64,000 bases of DNA. Source: Terriglobales bacterium (GTDB lineage: Bacteria; Acidobacteriota; Terriglobia; Terriglobales; Acidobacteriaceae). Positions 44,517-54,034 of the stretch are shown one piece after another. Within the stretch, counting starts at the first letter, position 1; every line of letters begins with the position of its first letter. The translations under genes were made by a program, and so were the position numbers. The notes below the pieces were generated by a model. It searched no databases, was not told the DNA's origin, and saw only the letters and a list, made by a program, of their open reading frames with translations. The stretch spans positions 1-64,000 of the forward strand of contig DASTZZ010000115.1 of assembly GCA_035764005.1 (NCBI GenBank), given 5' to 3'.

Positions 44517-46709
44517 ATGAGCGTGGAGCCGCTCAGCGGCAATGGAGGAATTGCTGAGGCATATGGGACGGAGTTAAAGTATCCCACTCGTCGAAGTTCG
44601 CGATGCCTGGGCACCCGATTGGAACCTTCTTCTCGAATTAAACCAGTTGCTTTAGTCTCTCTTCTTGGCGTCTGGATCATCTCATTGGCTTCGTGTTCCC
44701 GCGAGCAGCAATGGCCTGTCTACGGCGGACCTGACGGCGCTCATCATTCCTCGCTCACGCAGATCAGCCGTTCGAACGTAAGTGAGCTAGCTGTCGCATG
44801 GACTTACGACACCGGCGAAACCGGCGGGCTGCAGACAAGTCCAATTGTCGTGCATGGAGTGCTCTACGGCATAACACCGTCGCAAAAGATCTTCGCCCTT
44901 GACGCCGCAACCGGAGCACTGAAGTGGCAGTTCGACTCCGGCGTGACCAGCACGCAACCGAATCGCGGTCTTGCATATTGGGAGCATGGGAACGATGCGC
45001 GCATCATCTCCGGCGTAATGAACTTTGTTTATGAGCTGAATGCCAACAGGGGACAACCGATCTCCACCTTCGGCGATCACGGCCGCATCGACCTGCGCGA
45101 GAAACTCGGACGCAATCCGGCCACAGTGTCGATCGCACTAACCAGCCCGCCAGTCATCTACAAAGACCTGTTCATCGTTGGCGGACGCGACCCTGAAACA
45201 CTACCCGCCGCTCCGGGCGATATCCGAGCTTATGACGTTCGTAGCGGGAAACTGCGCTGGAGCTTCCACACGATTCCTCATCCCGGTGAGTATGGCTATG
45301 AAACCTGGCCAAAAGACGCGTGGAAGAGCAGCGGCGCTGTGAACAATTGGGCGGGCATGACTCTCGATGCGAAGACGGGAATCATCTACGCTCCCACCGG
45401 ATCAGCAGCCTTCGACTTCTACGGCGGGGATCGTGTCGGCAACGATCTGTTCGCAAATTGCTTGCTCGCGCTCAGAGCGGAGACAGGTGAACGTGTCTGG
45501 TATTTCCAGGCGGTTCGGCACGATCTGTGGGATCGCGACTTCCCAGCCGCGCCTGTTCTGGTGAGAGTCACACGTAGCGGAAAAACCATCGATGCCGTCG
45601 CACAAACGACCAAGCAAGGATTCGTTTACCTCTTCAATCGAGCTAACGGGACTCCACTGTTTCCGATTGAGTACAGGAAATACTCCTCGAGCGATCTGCC
45701 CGGCGAGGTAACTGCCGCCGAGCAGCCGCTACCCAGAGCACCTGCGCCATATGCTCGGCAGCTTTTGACCGAAGGCTTGCTCACGAACCGCACTCCCGCC
45801 GCGCATGAATGGGCGCTGAAAAAATTCAGAACGCTGCGCAGCGAAGGCCAGTTCGTTCCTCTAAGCACGAAGCAGGACACGGTCGTGTTTCCCGGATTCG
45901 ACGGCGGCGCCGAATGGGGCGGTCCTGCCTATGATCCCAAGACGGGACTGCTGTACGTAAACGCCAACGAGATGGCCTGGTATGCGCGTTTGGCCAAGAA
46001 CTCCGCCAATCCCCTGAGCGGACGCGGTATCTACCAGCAGCAATGCACGATTTGCCACCGCGACGACATGGCCGGCTCTCCACCGCTTTTCCCTTCTCTG
46101 CAAGGCATCGGCCGGCACTCCAGCCGTTCGGCGATCAAGAACGTTGTTCAGAAAGGCCGAGGCAGGATGCCCGCCTTTCCCAATCTCTCGCGCGATGAGC
46201 TGAGTGCGCTCATCGACTACCTCATTGAGGGCGCGAACAAAGAACTCACTGGCGCGGAGCCGGTCGGCCCTCCGATGCCGTACCGCTTCTCGGGATACAC
46301 GCGCTTTCTTGATCCTGATGGATACCCGGCCGTCGCTCCGCCGTGGGGCACTCTAAGCGCAATTAATCTCAGCACTGGGGAGTATGCCTGGAAGATTCCT
46401 CTTGGCGAATATCCCGAGCTTGCGGCGCAGGGATTGAAAGACACGGGATCAGAAAATTACGGCGGCCCGCTGGTCACTGACAGCGGCCTTCTGTTCATCG
46501 GTGCGACAAATTACGACAAGAAGTTTCGCGCCTTCGACAAGTCTTCGGGCAAATTGCTTTGGGAAACCACCCTGCCTTTCGCCGGCAATGCCACGCCAAT
46601 TGCATATGAGGTGAATGGTCGGGAATACGTAGTAATCGCTGCTGGAGGGGGAAAGGATTTGAAGTCAAAGTCGGGAGGGATGTACATCGCTTTTGGCCTC
46701 CCTAATTAA
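44517..46709 (+). CDS. PQQ-dependent dehydrogenase with inserted cytochrome c domain
   Basis: About 730 residues. After a hydrophobic segment comes a lipobox-like LASC, then a quinoprotein propeller (QQWPVYGGPDGAHHSSLTQI, VAWTYDTGETGGLQTSPIVV, WSFHTIPHPGEYGYETWPKD). A cytochrome c domain near residues 520-590 has the haem site CTICH and an axial-Met candidate in RGRMPAF; the last propeller blades follow it. It would oxidise a sugar or alcohol in the periplasm and pass electrons to the chain. The start is uncertain: ATG 44517, TTG 44499 or an internal start just before the signal are possible, none with a good ribosome site. Confidence 0.85.
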   Translation: MSVEPLSGNGGIAEAYGTELKYPTRRSSRCLGTRLEPSSRIKPVALVSLLGVWIISLASCSREQQWPVYGGPDGAHHSSLTQISRSNVSELAVAWTYDTGETGGLQTSPIVVHGVLYGITPSQKIFALDAATGALKWQFDSGVTSTQPNRGLAYWEHGNDARIISGVMNFVYELNANRGQPISTFGDHGRIDLREKLGRNPATVSIALTSPPVIYKDLFIVGGRDPETLPAAPGDIRAYDVRSGKLRWSFHTIPHPGEYGYETWPKDAWKSSGAVNNWAGMTLDAKTGIIYAPTGSAAFDFYGGDRVGNDLFANCLLALRAETGERVWYFQAVRHDLWDRDFPAAPVLVRVTRSGKTIDAVAQTTKQGFVYLFNRANGTPLFPIEYRKYSSSDLPGEVTAAEQPLPRAPAPYARQLLTEGLLTNRTPAAHEWALKKFRTLRSEGQFVPLSTKQDTVVFPGFDGGAEWGGPAYDPKTGLLYVNANEMAWYARLAKNSANPLSGRGIYQQQCTICHRDDMAGSPPLFPSLQGIGRHSSRSAIKNVVQKGRGRMPAFPNLSRDELSALIDYLIEGANKELTGAEPVGPPMPYRFSGYTRFLDPDGYPAVAPPWGTLSAINLSTGEYAWKIPLGEYPELAAQGLKDTGSENYGGPLVTDSGLLFIGATNYDKKFRAFDKSSGKLLWETTLPFAGNATPIAYEVNGREYVVIAAGGGKDLKSKSGGMYIAFGLPN

Positions 46710-46830
46710 CGCCAAATCGCGACTGGTGCTGTGTAGGTATCAGAAATTTGCAGAAATTTCATCGCGAGGCAACTCTGGAGCAGCAGCTTACACTCCAACT
46801 CTCACGTATCGCCTCTGTCGCTTCTGTTTT

Positions 46831-46859
46831 GGGGAGCTCAAAAAGCTCCCCACTTTTTT
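46831..46859 (+). terminator. Rho-independent terminator of the PQQ dehydrogenase gene
   Basis: GGGGAGCT, loop CAAAA, AGCTCCCC and then six Ts. The stem overlaps the last codons of the convergent permease gene. Confidence 0.85.
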
Positions 46860-48184
46860 GCTCTATCACCCTTCCCCCAGTTGATGAGCGTGTAATAAAC
46901 AGGAACGCCTGTCGCCGTCAGCAGGAGTCCAGCGAGCGAGGGTATTGGTCTGTTTACGAGCATATTCACCAGGAACCAAACGGTGATCACGACGAACAGC
47001 GCTGGCGTTACCGGATATCCCCACATCCGGTATGGACGCTCAAGTTGAGGCTGAGTGTGGCGCAGAATGATCACGCCAGCGACCATTAGTCCGTAGAACA
47101 GCCACATCGCGATCATCGCGTAATCGAGAAGGCTCTCGTATGAACCGGTAAGCAGAAGCACGAGCGCCCAGGCTGCTTGAGCCACGATGGCAAACGCCGG
47201 TGTCTGGTACCGCGGATGTACATCAGCAAACTTGCGGAAGAAGAGTCCGTCGCGAGCCTGGGCGAAGTACATTCGCGGACTGGTCATAAAACAGCCGTTT
47301 AAGGCAGCAATAATCGACAACAGAACAATTAGCGAGACAAACCGTCCGCCCAATGAGCCAAGTACGCGCTCCGCCAGCGACGCACCGACATAATCGCTGC
47401 TCGCAATTTCTGTTACCGGCAGCACGCGCAAATACGCCAAGTTCGCGAGGAGATAAAGCGCGATACATGCGAGCGTGCCCAGACTGAGGGCCCGCAGGAT
47501 GTTGCGTCGAGGATTGCGAATTTCTCCGGCGACAAAACTGACCTGCACCCATCCATCAAAAGCAAGCAGACACGCGATCAACGCAGTGCCAAAGCCGCCA
47601 ATCGAGAACCCGGAAGCAATCGGAGCAGAAGGAGCTTTAGTTCCGTGCCACAGGAAAGCGGCGCCGATAATGATTGCCAGGCCAACAACCTTCGCGAATG
47701 TAAACACGTTCTGGACGGCCGCGCCGACTGTCACACCGCGATAATTGATCGCAGTGAAGATCGCAATCACAGCGATTCCGAGCAGCTTTGCGATGAGTGG
47801 TGACAGGGGATGGAAATAGGAGACGTAAAGCATCATGGTGACCGCGAGCCACGCCACTTGGGCACTGCGGGCAACCACAAACATCGACCAGCCGCAGAGA
47901 AATCCGACCATAGGACCGTACGCTTCGCGCAGAAAAACATACTGTCCGCCGGTAGAGGGCAGAGCCGTTCCCAATTCGGCACAGGCCAGCGCTCCGAAAA
48001 AAGAGATGATCCCACCAAAAATCCAAACTGAGAGAATTGCCGGAATGGATCTCAGTTCGCGCGCAACAAGGTTGGGAACCAGGAAAATGCCTGCACCGAT
48101 CACCACTCCAATGACAATCGAGAGAGAATCTATTAGCCCCAGTCTGCGTGGAAGATCGTCTGGCGAAGAGACGGAAGCAGTCAT
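46838..48184 (-). CDS. APC-family amino acid permease
   Basis: 448 residues with about 12 helices. IVIGVVIGAGIFLVPNLVAR and FGALACAELGTALPSTGGQY match the helix 1-2 region of the APC superfamily, closest in style to the LAT-type amino acid exchangers. The substrate is unknown. The start is taken as MTASVSSPDDLPRRLG at 48184; an upstream reading to 48229 is possible. Its last codons are part of the terminator hairpin for the opposite strand. Confidence 0.88.
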   Translation of the reverse strand: MTASVSSPDDLPRRLGLIDSLSIVIGVVIGAGIFLVPNLVARELRSIPAILSVWIFGGIISFFGALACAELGTALPSTGGQYVFLREAYGPMVGFLCGWSMFVVARSAQVAWLAVTMMLYVSYFHPLSPLIAKLLGIAVIAIFTAINYRGVTVGAAVQNVFTFAKVVGLAIIIGAAFLWHGTKAPSAPIASGFSIGGFGTALIACLLAFDGWVQVSFVAGEIRNPRRNILRALSLGTLACIALYLLANLAYLRVLPVTEIASSDYVGASLAERVLGSLGGRFVSLIVLLSIIAALNGCFMTSPRMYFAQARDGLFFRKFADVHPRYQTPAFAIVAQAAWALVLLLTGSYESLLDYAMIAMWLFYGLMVAGVIILRHTQPQLERPYRMWGYPVTPALFVVITVWFLVNMLVNRPIPSLAGLLLTATGVPVYYTLINWGKGDRAKKWGAF

Positions 48185-48304
48185 TATGAGTGCTGGCACT
48201 ATACACCGGCTCAAGCAGAATGCATCCAAATCAAAGCGGTAGAGGTTGGGTGCAAATTTTCCGGCAGAGAGCGATAAGCTTCAGTTAGAGTGTTTCTCAC
48301 CAAG

Positions 48305-49252
48305 ATGACGAAAGCTGCCATGGTCGATGTCGTAGGTGTGGGACTCAACGCCACCGACATGTTGATTCCCCTGCCCGAATATCCTGCTCCGGGATCGAAG
48401 ATCGAATTTCGAAATGCGAGCTTTCTACCGGGAGGCCAAGTCGCGAGCGCGGTGATGGCATGCCAAAGCTGGGGATTGCGCACGCGATACGTCGGGAAGT
48501 TGGGAGAGGATGATGCGGCCCGACTGCATCGCTCTGAGTTCGCGCGCGCCGGAGTTGACGCCCAGGTCATCGCTGTACCTGGGTGTCCGAGCCAGCAGGC
48601 TGTCATTCTGGTCGACCGCCACGGCGAGCGCACCGTACTCTGGCGACGCGACCCGCAACTTAGTCTTCGTCCTGACGAACTCGATCGCGAGTGGATCGTA
48701 AATGCTCGCGCTCTTCACGTAGATGGTTACGACACGGCAGCAGCCACGCTTGCAGCAACCTGGGCACGCGCATCCGGCATTCCTGTCGTTGCTGACCTTG
48801 ATGATGTCTACGCTGGAGTCCAAGGCCTGCTGGAGAACATCGATTACGCCATCGTGAGCAAAAATGTGCCCGCGCGCCTAGTCGGTGAAGATGATCTTGA
48901 AAAAGCGTTGCCGCTCATGCAGCGTCGTTTCGATTGCGTCCTCACCGCCGCCACTCTCGGCGAAGACGGCGTGCTCGCCTGGGATGGCAAACAATTCCAC
49001 TACGCCCCGGCATTTCAAGTAGACGCGGTTGATACCACCGGCGCGGGTGACACATTCCACGCCGGCTTCATCTATGGTCTGCTGCAGGGCTGGAAGCTAC
49101 CGCGCATTCTCGATTTTGCTTGCGCCGCCGCCGCGCTGAATTGCATGGGCGTTGGCGCGCGAGGCGGAATCAAGCCGGTGAAGGAAATTGAGAAATTGAT
49201 GACAAGCGGGCTTCGCTACTCGCCGCTTCTCGGTGTAGCAAATCTGGGATAA
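48305..49252 (+). CDS. PfkB-family carbohydrate kinase
   Basis: About 315 residues of the ribokinase fold. VVGVGLNATDMLIPLPEYP and the GGQVASAVMACQSWG region bind the sugar, and VDTTGAGDTFHAGFIYGLLQ holds the anion hole and the catalytic Asp. The exact sugar is not predictable. The start could be GTG 48290, ATG 48305 or ATG 48320; ribosome sites are weak. It lies next to the sugar locus that follows but is separated from it by an opposite-strand gene. Confidence 0.88.
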   Translation: MTKAAMVDVVGVGLNATDMLIPLPEYPAPGSKIEFRNASFLPGGQVASAVMACQSWGLRTRYVGKLGEDDAARLHRSEFARAGVDAQVIAVPGCPSQQAVILVDRHGERTVLWRRDPQLSLRPDELDREWIVNARALHVDGYDTAAATLAATWARASGIPVVADLDDVYAGVQGLLENIDYAIVSKNVPARLVGEDDLEKALPLMQRRFDCVLTAATLGEDGVLAWDGKQFHYAPAFQVDAVDTTGAGDTFHAGFIYGLLQGWKLPRILDFACAAAALNCMGVGARGGIKPVKEIEKLMTSGLRYSPLLGVANLG

Positions 49253-49340
49253 ACCGATCGCGCGAACACGAGCTTACGCCGAGTTCTGCCGACTGAAGCG
49301 GATGACGATTGGTTCTGCGATCCGTCTAATAGGTATCCGA

Positions 49341-49419
49341 AGGGAACCCTGAAGGGTGCGGCCGGTCATGGGGGAAGCGTTGACGATGCGCGACAACGTC
49401 TTCTGCATGATCCGGCCGC
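49341..49419. repeat. Structured element between convergent genes
   Basis: GCGGCCGGTCATG at 49358-49370 pairs with CATGATCCGGCCGC at 49406-49419 with one bulged base, and GTTG/CAAC can pair inside. The small hairpins AGGG-AA-CCCT and ACCCT-GA-AGGGT precede it. There is no T run. It could be a terminator, a REP-like unit or a small structured RNA. Confidence 0.45.
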
Positions 49420-49441
49420 TTCTGCGTTGAGCGAGACTGGA

Positions 49442-51484
49442 TTAGTGCACCGGCCTCGCTTCCAGTGTGAGTACTTCGAATGGCTTGAGCTCAATTTTTT
49501 CTTTGCGGCCTGCCACAAACTGCTTCGCATTTCCCGATGTCCAAACATCGCTCACGCGATAGGAACGAGCTGCCCCCGAGGGCAACTCGAAAGCGCGACT
49601 TACATCCAGCAGAAACTCCTGCGTGTGATCGCTTGGATTTCGCAAAGTGACAATTCCCTTCTCGGGCCACCAGGCCGCCCACCCATAGACTTCGAGTTTG
49701 CGCGGATCACCGCCGATCCAGTGCGTATCGCGTAGGACCTCGGCGTTGTGTCGCGACCACTTCGCGGCAGCCGCAAGCACATCCCAGCTCTGTGAACTTA
49801 GCAGCGACGGAGTGATATACATTTCCTGCAGCTGGGTGCCAGTTCCGAAATAGGAATGGACTTCATCAGCGAAGTCATTACCCGGATCGGAACTGAGGTC
49901 TTTGGCATGCTGCGCATAGATTAGGCCGTGCAGCATGAGCGAGCTGAGGGGAAAAAGCGGCCCAGCTTGGACCACGTGTTCGTACGTAGCGCCGTCGCGA
50001 TATGTTATCCAGCGCTGTCGCGCAGTTCCGACTCCGGCAAAGTCGTGGTCTTCTCCACCGCGCCAGATGGAATCCGCATAGCGCAACCAGAACGGCGATG
50101 GATATGTGCCCGTGGTCAGATTCACGTACAGATCAGGCTTGTGCGATCGCAGCTCGGAGATCAAGGAGATCGCCGCATCAAAATCGCTATCGAAGCTGCT
50201 GCCGGGGATCACACGATCGGCGTTTCCGGTTCCATCGAACTTGAACTGATTCACACCATAATGCTCGATGACGTCGAGGCAGACTTTGCGGAAGTATTCG
50301 AAATAGTGGGGACTAGAGAGAGCGAGTCCGCCTTGATAAGTTTCATATCCGGAATGGTGTGCCGATTCGAGCCGTTGCTGCTTCGGCTGCCCATAGCCTC
50401 CCCACGGCGACAGCCACATTCCGGGAGCTGCGGCGTAGTCGGCCGCAGTTGCCGTTATGCGCTGCAGCGCATCTGGGAAACCTGGATTGAAATGCCATAA
50501 GTGCGTGGGATCGTCCCAACCATCATCGAGAAGAAAAGAATCGAGCTTCACGCCACGTTTCTTCGTCAACTCGCTGCCGAACGCGCTGATTCGATCCAGA
50601 ACGCCGGCTTCGTCGTATCGTCCGAAATATCCGAGATCGTACCAGGTGTTGTAGTGCAGAAATGTGCGGTAAGGATGCGCCCGCTCGCGTTCGACATAGT
50701 TCAGAAAATCACGGCGAAGCTGTCCTGGACGCGTAACGCCGATAACAGCAGAGTACGTTGCAGATTGTCCAGCGCGAATCGGCAACTCTCGCTTCAAGCT
50801 GCAGGTAAGCGCGGTCTGTTCAACCTCACACGAGGAAAGCGGATGCTCGAATGCCAGAAAGTCATTTCCTTTAACTGCTGGAGAGCCCTTTACTGTACCT
50901 ACGACATGAGCGTTGGCTGAGTTCGAGCCGATGAGACGGATCTCTGCCACTGGCACGTCCTGTCCGTTGGCACGAATCGTGACTTCAGTTCGCAAGTAGT
51001 TTGAGCCATCTCTGAGAATTGCGCGCCAGGTGACGTGAAGATGTCCGGCGCTGTCTTCCAACTCTGCCGCAATCTCGCGTCCGGCGGATCGCTGCGCCAA
51101 GTTCGATGATCCAGAATCCGCAGACAGCGCCCGAATCTGCGGAGCGCTAAGAACCTTCATCTTCGACGAGCGAACCGCATCGCCATCATGGAGCCTCAGC
51201 ACGAAGAGATCATCATCGAGGGAGATCGGCCGATGTGCAACGCGATCCTCAATTGCAGCGAGACGAAGTCCGCCATCACCGACGCTCCACTTCGCAGCGA
51301 TCACATTGTTGTGAAGCTCCACAACCGACGTCGTGCCGGCTGCCCTCGGCCGGGTGTTCGTAACCTCTGTGCTGCCGGCTCGAATGACCGCGCCCGCTGC
51401 TGGGCCTGGTGTGAGCACACTCGCGGACTGTCCGAAGCAGATGCAGGCAGCGATAAGGAAAAAAAGCGCGAAGAAGGTTCTCAG
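49442..51484 (-). CDS. Secreted GH36-like glycoside hydrolase (alpha-galactosidase type)
   Basis: About 680 residues: a beta-sandwich N-terminal domain, a (beta/alpha)8 barrel (HYNTWYDLGYFGRYDE, LDSFLLDDGWDDPTHLWHFN, MWLSPWGGYGQ) and a C-terminal sheet domain. The Asp of NQFKFDGTG is the likely nucleophile, as in GH36/clan GH-D. An ATG/GTG/TTG-only reading begins at 51418, which cuts off the signal peptide. The frame is open upstream, and the CTG at 51484, seven bases after GGGAG, gives the leader RTFFALFFLIAACICFGQSA. It is divergent from the SSS symporter gene, 75 bases away. Confidence 0.82.
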   Translation of the reverse strand: MRTFFALFFLIAACICFGQSASVLTPGPAAGAVIRAGSTEVTNTRPRAAGTTSVVELHNNVIAAKWSVGDGGLRLAAIEDRVAHRPISLDDDLFVLRLHDGDAVRSSKMKVLSAPQIRALSADSGSSNLAQRSAGREIAAELEDSAGHLHVTWRAILRDGSNYLRTEVTIRANGQDVPVAEIRLIGSNSANAHVVGTVKGSPAVKGNDFLAFEHPLSSCEVEQTALTCSLKRELPIRAGQSATYSAVIGVTRPGQLRRDFLNYVERERAHPYRTFLHYNTWYDLGYFGRYDEAGVLDRISAFGSELTKKRGVKLDSFLLDDGWDDPTHLWHFNPGFPDALQRITATAADYAAAPGMWLSPWGGYGQPKQQRLESAHHSGYETYQGGLALSSPHYFEYFRKVCLDVIEHYGVNQFKFDGTGNADRVIPGSSFDSDFDAAISLISELRSHKPDLYVNLTTGTYPSPFWLRYADSIWRGGEDHDFAGVGTARQRWITYRDGATYEHVVQAGPLFPLSSLMLHGLIYAQHAKDLSSDPGNDFADEVHSYFGTGTQLQEMYITPSLLSSQSWDVLAAAAKWSRHNAEVLRDTHWIGGDPRKLEVYGWAAWWPEKGIVTLRNPSDHTQEFLLDVSRAFELPSGAARSYRVSDVWTSGNAKQFVAGRKEKIELKPFEVLTLEARPVH

Positions 51485-51559
51485 AGCATATCTCCCGGTT
51501 GTTCAGTTCATCGGATTGTATTACGCTCGGGCGGCAGCTCTTAACACTCACTCTTCCTC

Positions 51560-53077
51560 ATGGCCTTCACTCCGCTCGACTGGACGATTGTCGCCGTTTA
51601 TCTCCTGCTCTCGGTTTCCATCGGTCTGATCGGCAAACGCCTTATCGGCAGCAGCGTCTCGCATTACCTGGTCGCGGGACGTGAGCTTGGAGTGTTCGTC
51701 GGCATCGCGACTTTAGCCGCCACCGAGATCGGCACGATCACATACATGTACAACGCTGAACTCGGCTACAGGTACGGCTTCGCGGCATTTGCCGCGGCAC
51801 TGATCTCAGGTGTGGTGATGATCATCGTCGGCCGAACGGGTTTCGTGATCAGCCGTTTTCGCGAAATGCGTCTGATGACGGTCCCGGAGTTCTTCGAGCG
51901 CAAGTACAGTCGCGGATTGCGCGTGCTAACCGGTGTTCTGGTTGCACTCGGCGGCATTCTCAATATGGGAGTGTTCCTGAAGATCGAGGGAGAGTTTCTC
52001 ACCATCGTCAGCGGCATCGGCGCGCAGTATCTCGTGGGAGCGATGACCGTCATTCTTTTGCTTGAGCTCCTCTACACGGTTGTAGGCGGAATGGTCGCCG
52101 TCGTCATTACCGATTTCCTGCAATACGTTCTGCTCTCAGTCGCGACGATCCTAATCACTGGGTATTCGATTCACCACGCCGGATGGACTCATATCCTCGA
52201 CAAAGTAACCCACACCATGGGAGCCGCCGGATTCGACCCGCTGCTGACGCCAAAGTTCGGCCTCACATTCCTGATTTGGCAAACGCTGCTCTGGTTCTCC
52301 ATTCACACCTGCTGGCAAACAACGGCCATGCGCATGTTCTCGACCCGCAGTCCCGAGATATCCAAACGCGTGATGACATGGACAGGCTTCATCTTTCTGG
52401 GACGTGGAATGCTGCCTATGCTTTGGGGAATCGCAGCTCTTACGCTGTTTGGGACGGGAGCCCTGAGCTCCGGAGTGCCGGCTCCGGTGATCGGCAACCA
52501 TACACTCGCGCCCATCGATGCGATGCCTGCAATGCTTGCACAAATTCTCAAACCGGGAATCAAAGGGATCGTAGTAGCAGGGATGCTCGCGGCAACCATG
52601 TCCGTCAACAGCTCCTACCTGCTCGGCTGGAGCGCAGTCATCTCGCAAGACGTCATCCTGCCGATGCGGCAAATTCTCGGTCGCACGCCGCTCAGTTCGC
52701 GATCACAGATTCTGGTCAATCGAATTGCAAACCTCTTCGTCAGCCTCTTTCTGATGTTCTGGGGACTCTACTACACGCCTCCCGGCGCGGTTTATCTCTA
52801 TCTCAACATCACTGGAACGATCTTCCTCGCCGGCGCATTCGTGTGCGTCATCGGCGGACTCTACTGGAAACGAGCCAGCATCACCGGCGGATACCTGGCA
52901 ATGCTGATGGGAGCCCTAGGCGCAATCGTTCCCTTCTTCTTCCTGCACTGGAACGAAAATATCACCGGCTTCATGGCATTTGGACTGGCCGCCGCCGGAT
53001 TGTTCATTGGATCACTAGTGAAAGCCCAACCCAGCGCGAACCTGCGGTTTGCCAACGCGGCGACGGAGGAGCAATGA
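51560..53077 (+). CDS. Sodium:solute symporter (SSS family)
   Basis: 505 residues with about 13 helices. Typical SSS segments are LLSVSIGLIGKRLIGSSVSH, VAGRELGVFVGIATLAATEI, the helix-2 QTTAM region and VAGMLAATMSVNSSYLLGWS. In this family sodium drives uptake of sugars, amino acids or other small solutes. Its neighbours (GH36-like enzyme, sugar nucleotidyltransferase, sugar kinase) favour a sugar. The stop overlaps the start of a small membrane protein gene. Confidence 0.9.
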   Translation: MAFTPLDWTIVAVYLLLSVSIGLIGKRLIGSSVSHYLVAGRELGVFVGIATLAATEIGTITYMYNAELGYRYGFAAFAAALISGVVMIIVGRTGFVISRFREMRLMTVPEFFERKYSRGLRVLTGVLVALGGILNMGVFLKIEGEFLTIVSGIGAQYLVGAMTVILLLELLYTVVGGMVAVVITDFLQYVLLSVATILITGYSIHHAGWTHILDKVTHTMGAAGFDPLLTPKFGLTFLIWQTLLWFSIHTCWQTTAMRMFSTRSPEISKRVMTWTGFIFLGRGMLPMLWGIAALTLFGTGALSSGVPAPVIGNHTLAPIDAMPAMLAQILKPGIKGIVVAGMLAATMSVNSSYLLGWSAVISQDVILPMRQILGRTPLSSRSQILVNRIANLFVSLFLMFWGLYYTPPGAVYLYLNITGTIFLAGAFVCVIGGLYWKRASITGGYLAMLMGALGAIVPFFFLHWNENITGFMAFGLAAAGLFIGSLVKAQPSANLRFANAATEEQ

Positions 53078-53220
53078 CAGCCTGGAAAATCTTCTGGACG
53101 GTCTGGCTCGCAATCTCCGGTGCATCGTTCGCGCTGATAACGGTGATCGTCACCGTTCGCGGATTACGCGATTTGAAGGCAATGTTCCGCTCACTTGAGC
53201 ATCAATCGAAGGACCAATAA
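53074..53220 (+). CDS. 48-residue single-helix membrane protein coupled to the symporter
   Basis: The ORF MTAWKIFWTVWLAISGASFA and so on has one membrane helix (WTVWLAISGASFALITVIVT) and a charged tail RGLRDLKAMFRSLEHQSKDQ. Its ATG overlaps the symporter stop (ATGA). Small accessory subunits next to SSS or similar symporters are known in other bacteria, so it may be a subunit, but no family is recognised. Confidence 0.65.
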   Translation: MTAWKIFWTVWLAISGASFALITVIVTVRGLRDLKAMFRSLEHQSKDQ

Positions 53221-53221
53221 A

Positions 53222-54034
53222 TTGCGGGTTCCGGATCGGGAAACATCCAAAGCAGTCATTCTGGCGCGCGGAGTAGGCAAACGAATGCGCGCTGCCCTTG
53301 CGGATGCCTCGCTCACTCCGGAGCAGGAGCAAATTGCTGATCGCGGCATCAAGGCAATGATCCCCATCGGTCGGCCATTTCTCGATTACTCCATCAGCGC
53401 TTTGGCTGATGCAGGATTGCGCGAAATATGTCTCGTGATAGGCCCTGAGCACGATGTGATTCGGAGTTACTACGAATCGCTGAAAACCAGACTCGTACGA
53501 ATCTCATTCGCCATTCAGCCACAGCCGCTCGGCACTGCAGATGCGCTGCGAGCGGCACAGGAGTTCACTGCATCAGACTGCTTTCTGGTCATCAATTCTG
53601 ACAATTACTATCCCGTCGAAGCTCTGCGTAAACTGCGCGACCTCCGTGGATCGGGTACGGTCGGCTTCGATCGCAACGCACTGCTCCGTAATGGAGTCAT
53701 TGCCGAAGTTCAACTGAACGCCTACGCGACTCTTGAACTCCATCCTGCAGGCTACCTGCGGCGCATAAACGAAAAGCCTGTGGCGATCCAAGCCGACGCA
53801 CTCATCAGCATGAACTGCTGGTCGTTCACACCAACTGTTTACCGCGCCTGCGAAGCCATCCATCCTTCTGCACGCGGTGAGTATGAGATACCCTCTGCCG
53901 TCCAATACGCGATCGAGAACCTAGGCGAACGATTTCGAGTGATCCCGTTTTCTGGCGAAGTCCTCGACCTCTCCACAAGAGCCGATATCGCCAGCGTAGT
54001 TCGCGCGCTCGATGGCCGCGCGGTAGAGCTATGA
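53222..54034 (+). CDS. Sugar-1-phosphate nucleotidyltransferase
   Basis: 270 residues. KAVILARGVGKRMR is the nucleotide-binding loop with Arg in place of the second Ala of the usual LAAG. IGRPFLDYSISALADAGLRE, QPLGTADALRAAQEF and FLVINSDNYY, with the metal-binding Asp, complete the fold. It should join a sugar 1-phosphate to an NTP. The start is a TTG at 53222 with AAGGA eight bases upstream, one base after the small membrane gene; 53195 is an alternative. The stop overlaps the kinase start (ATGA). Confidence 0.85.
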   Translation: MRVPDRETSKAVILARGVGKRMRAALADASLTPEQEQIADRGIKAMIPIGRPFLDYSISALADAGLREICLVIGPEHDVIRSYYESLKTRLVRISFAIQPQPLGTADALRAAQEFTASDCFLVINSDNYYPVEALRKLRDLRGSGTVGFDRNALLRNGVIAEVQLNAYATLELHPAGYLRRINEKPVAIQADALISMNCWSFTPTVYRACEAIHPSARGEYEIPSAVQYAIENLGERFRVIPFSGEVLDLSTRADIASVVRALDGRAVEL

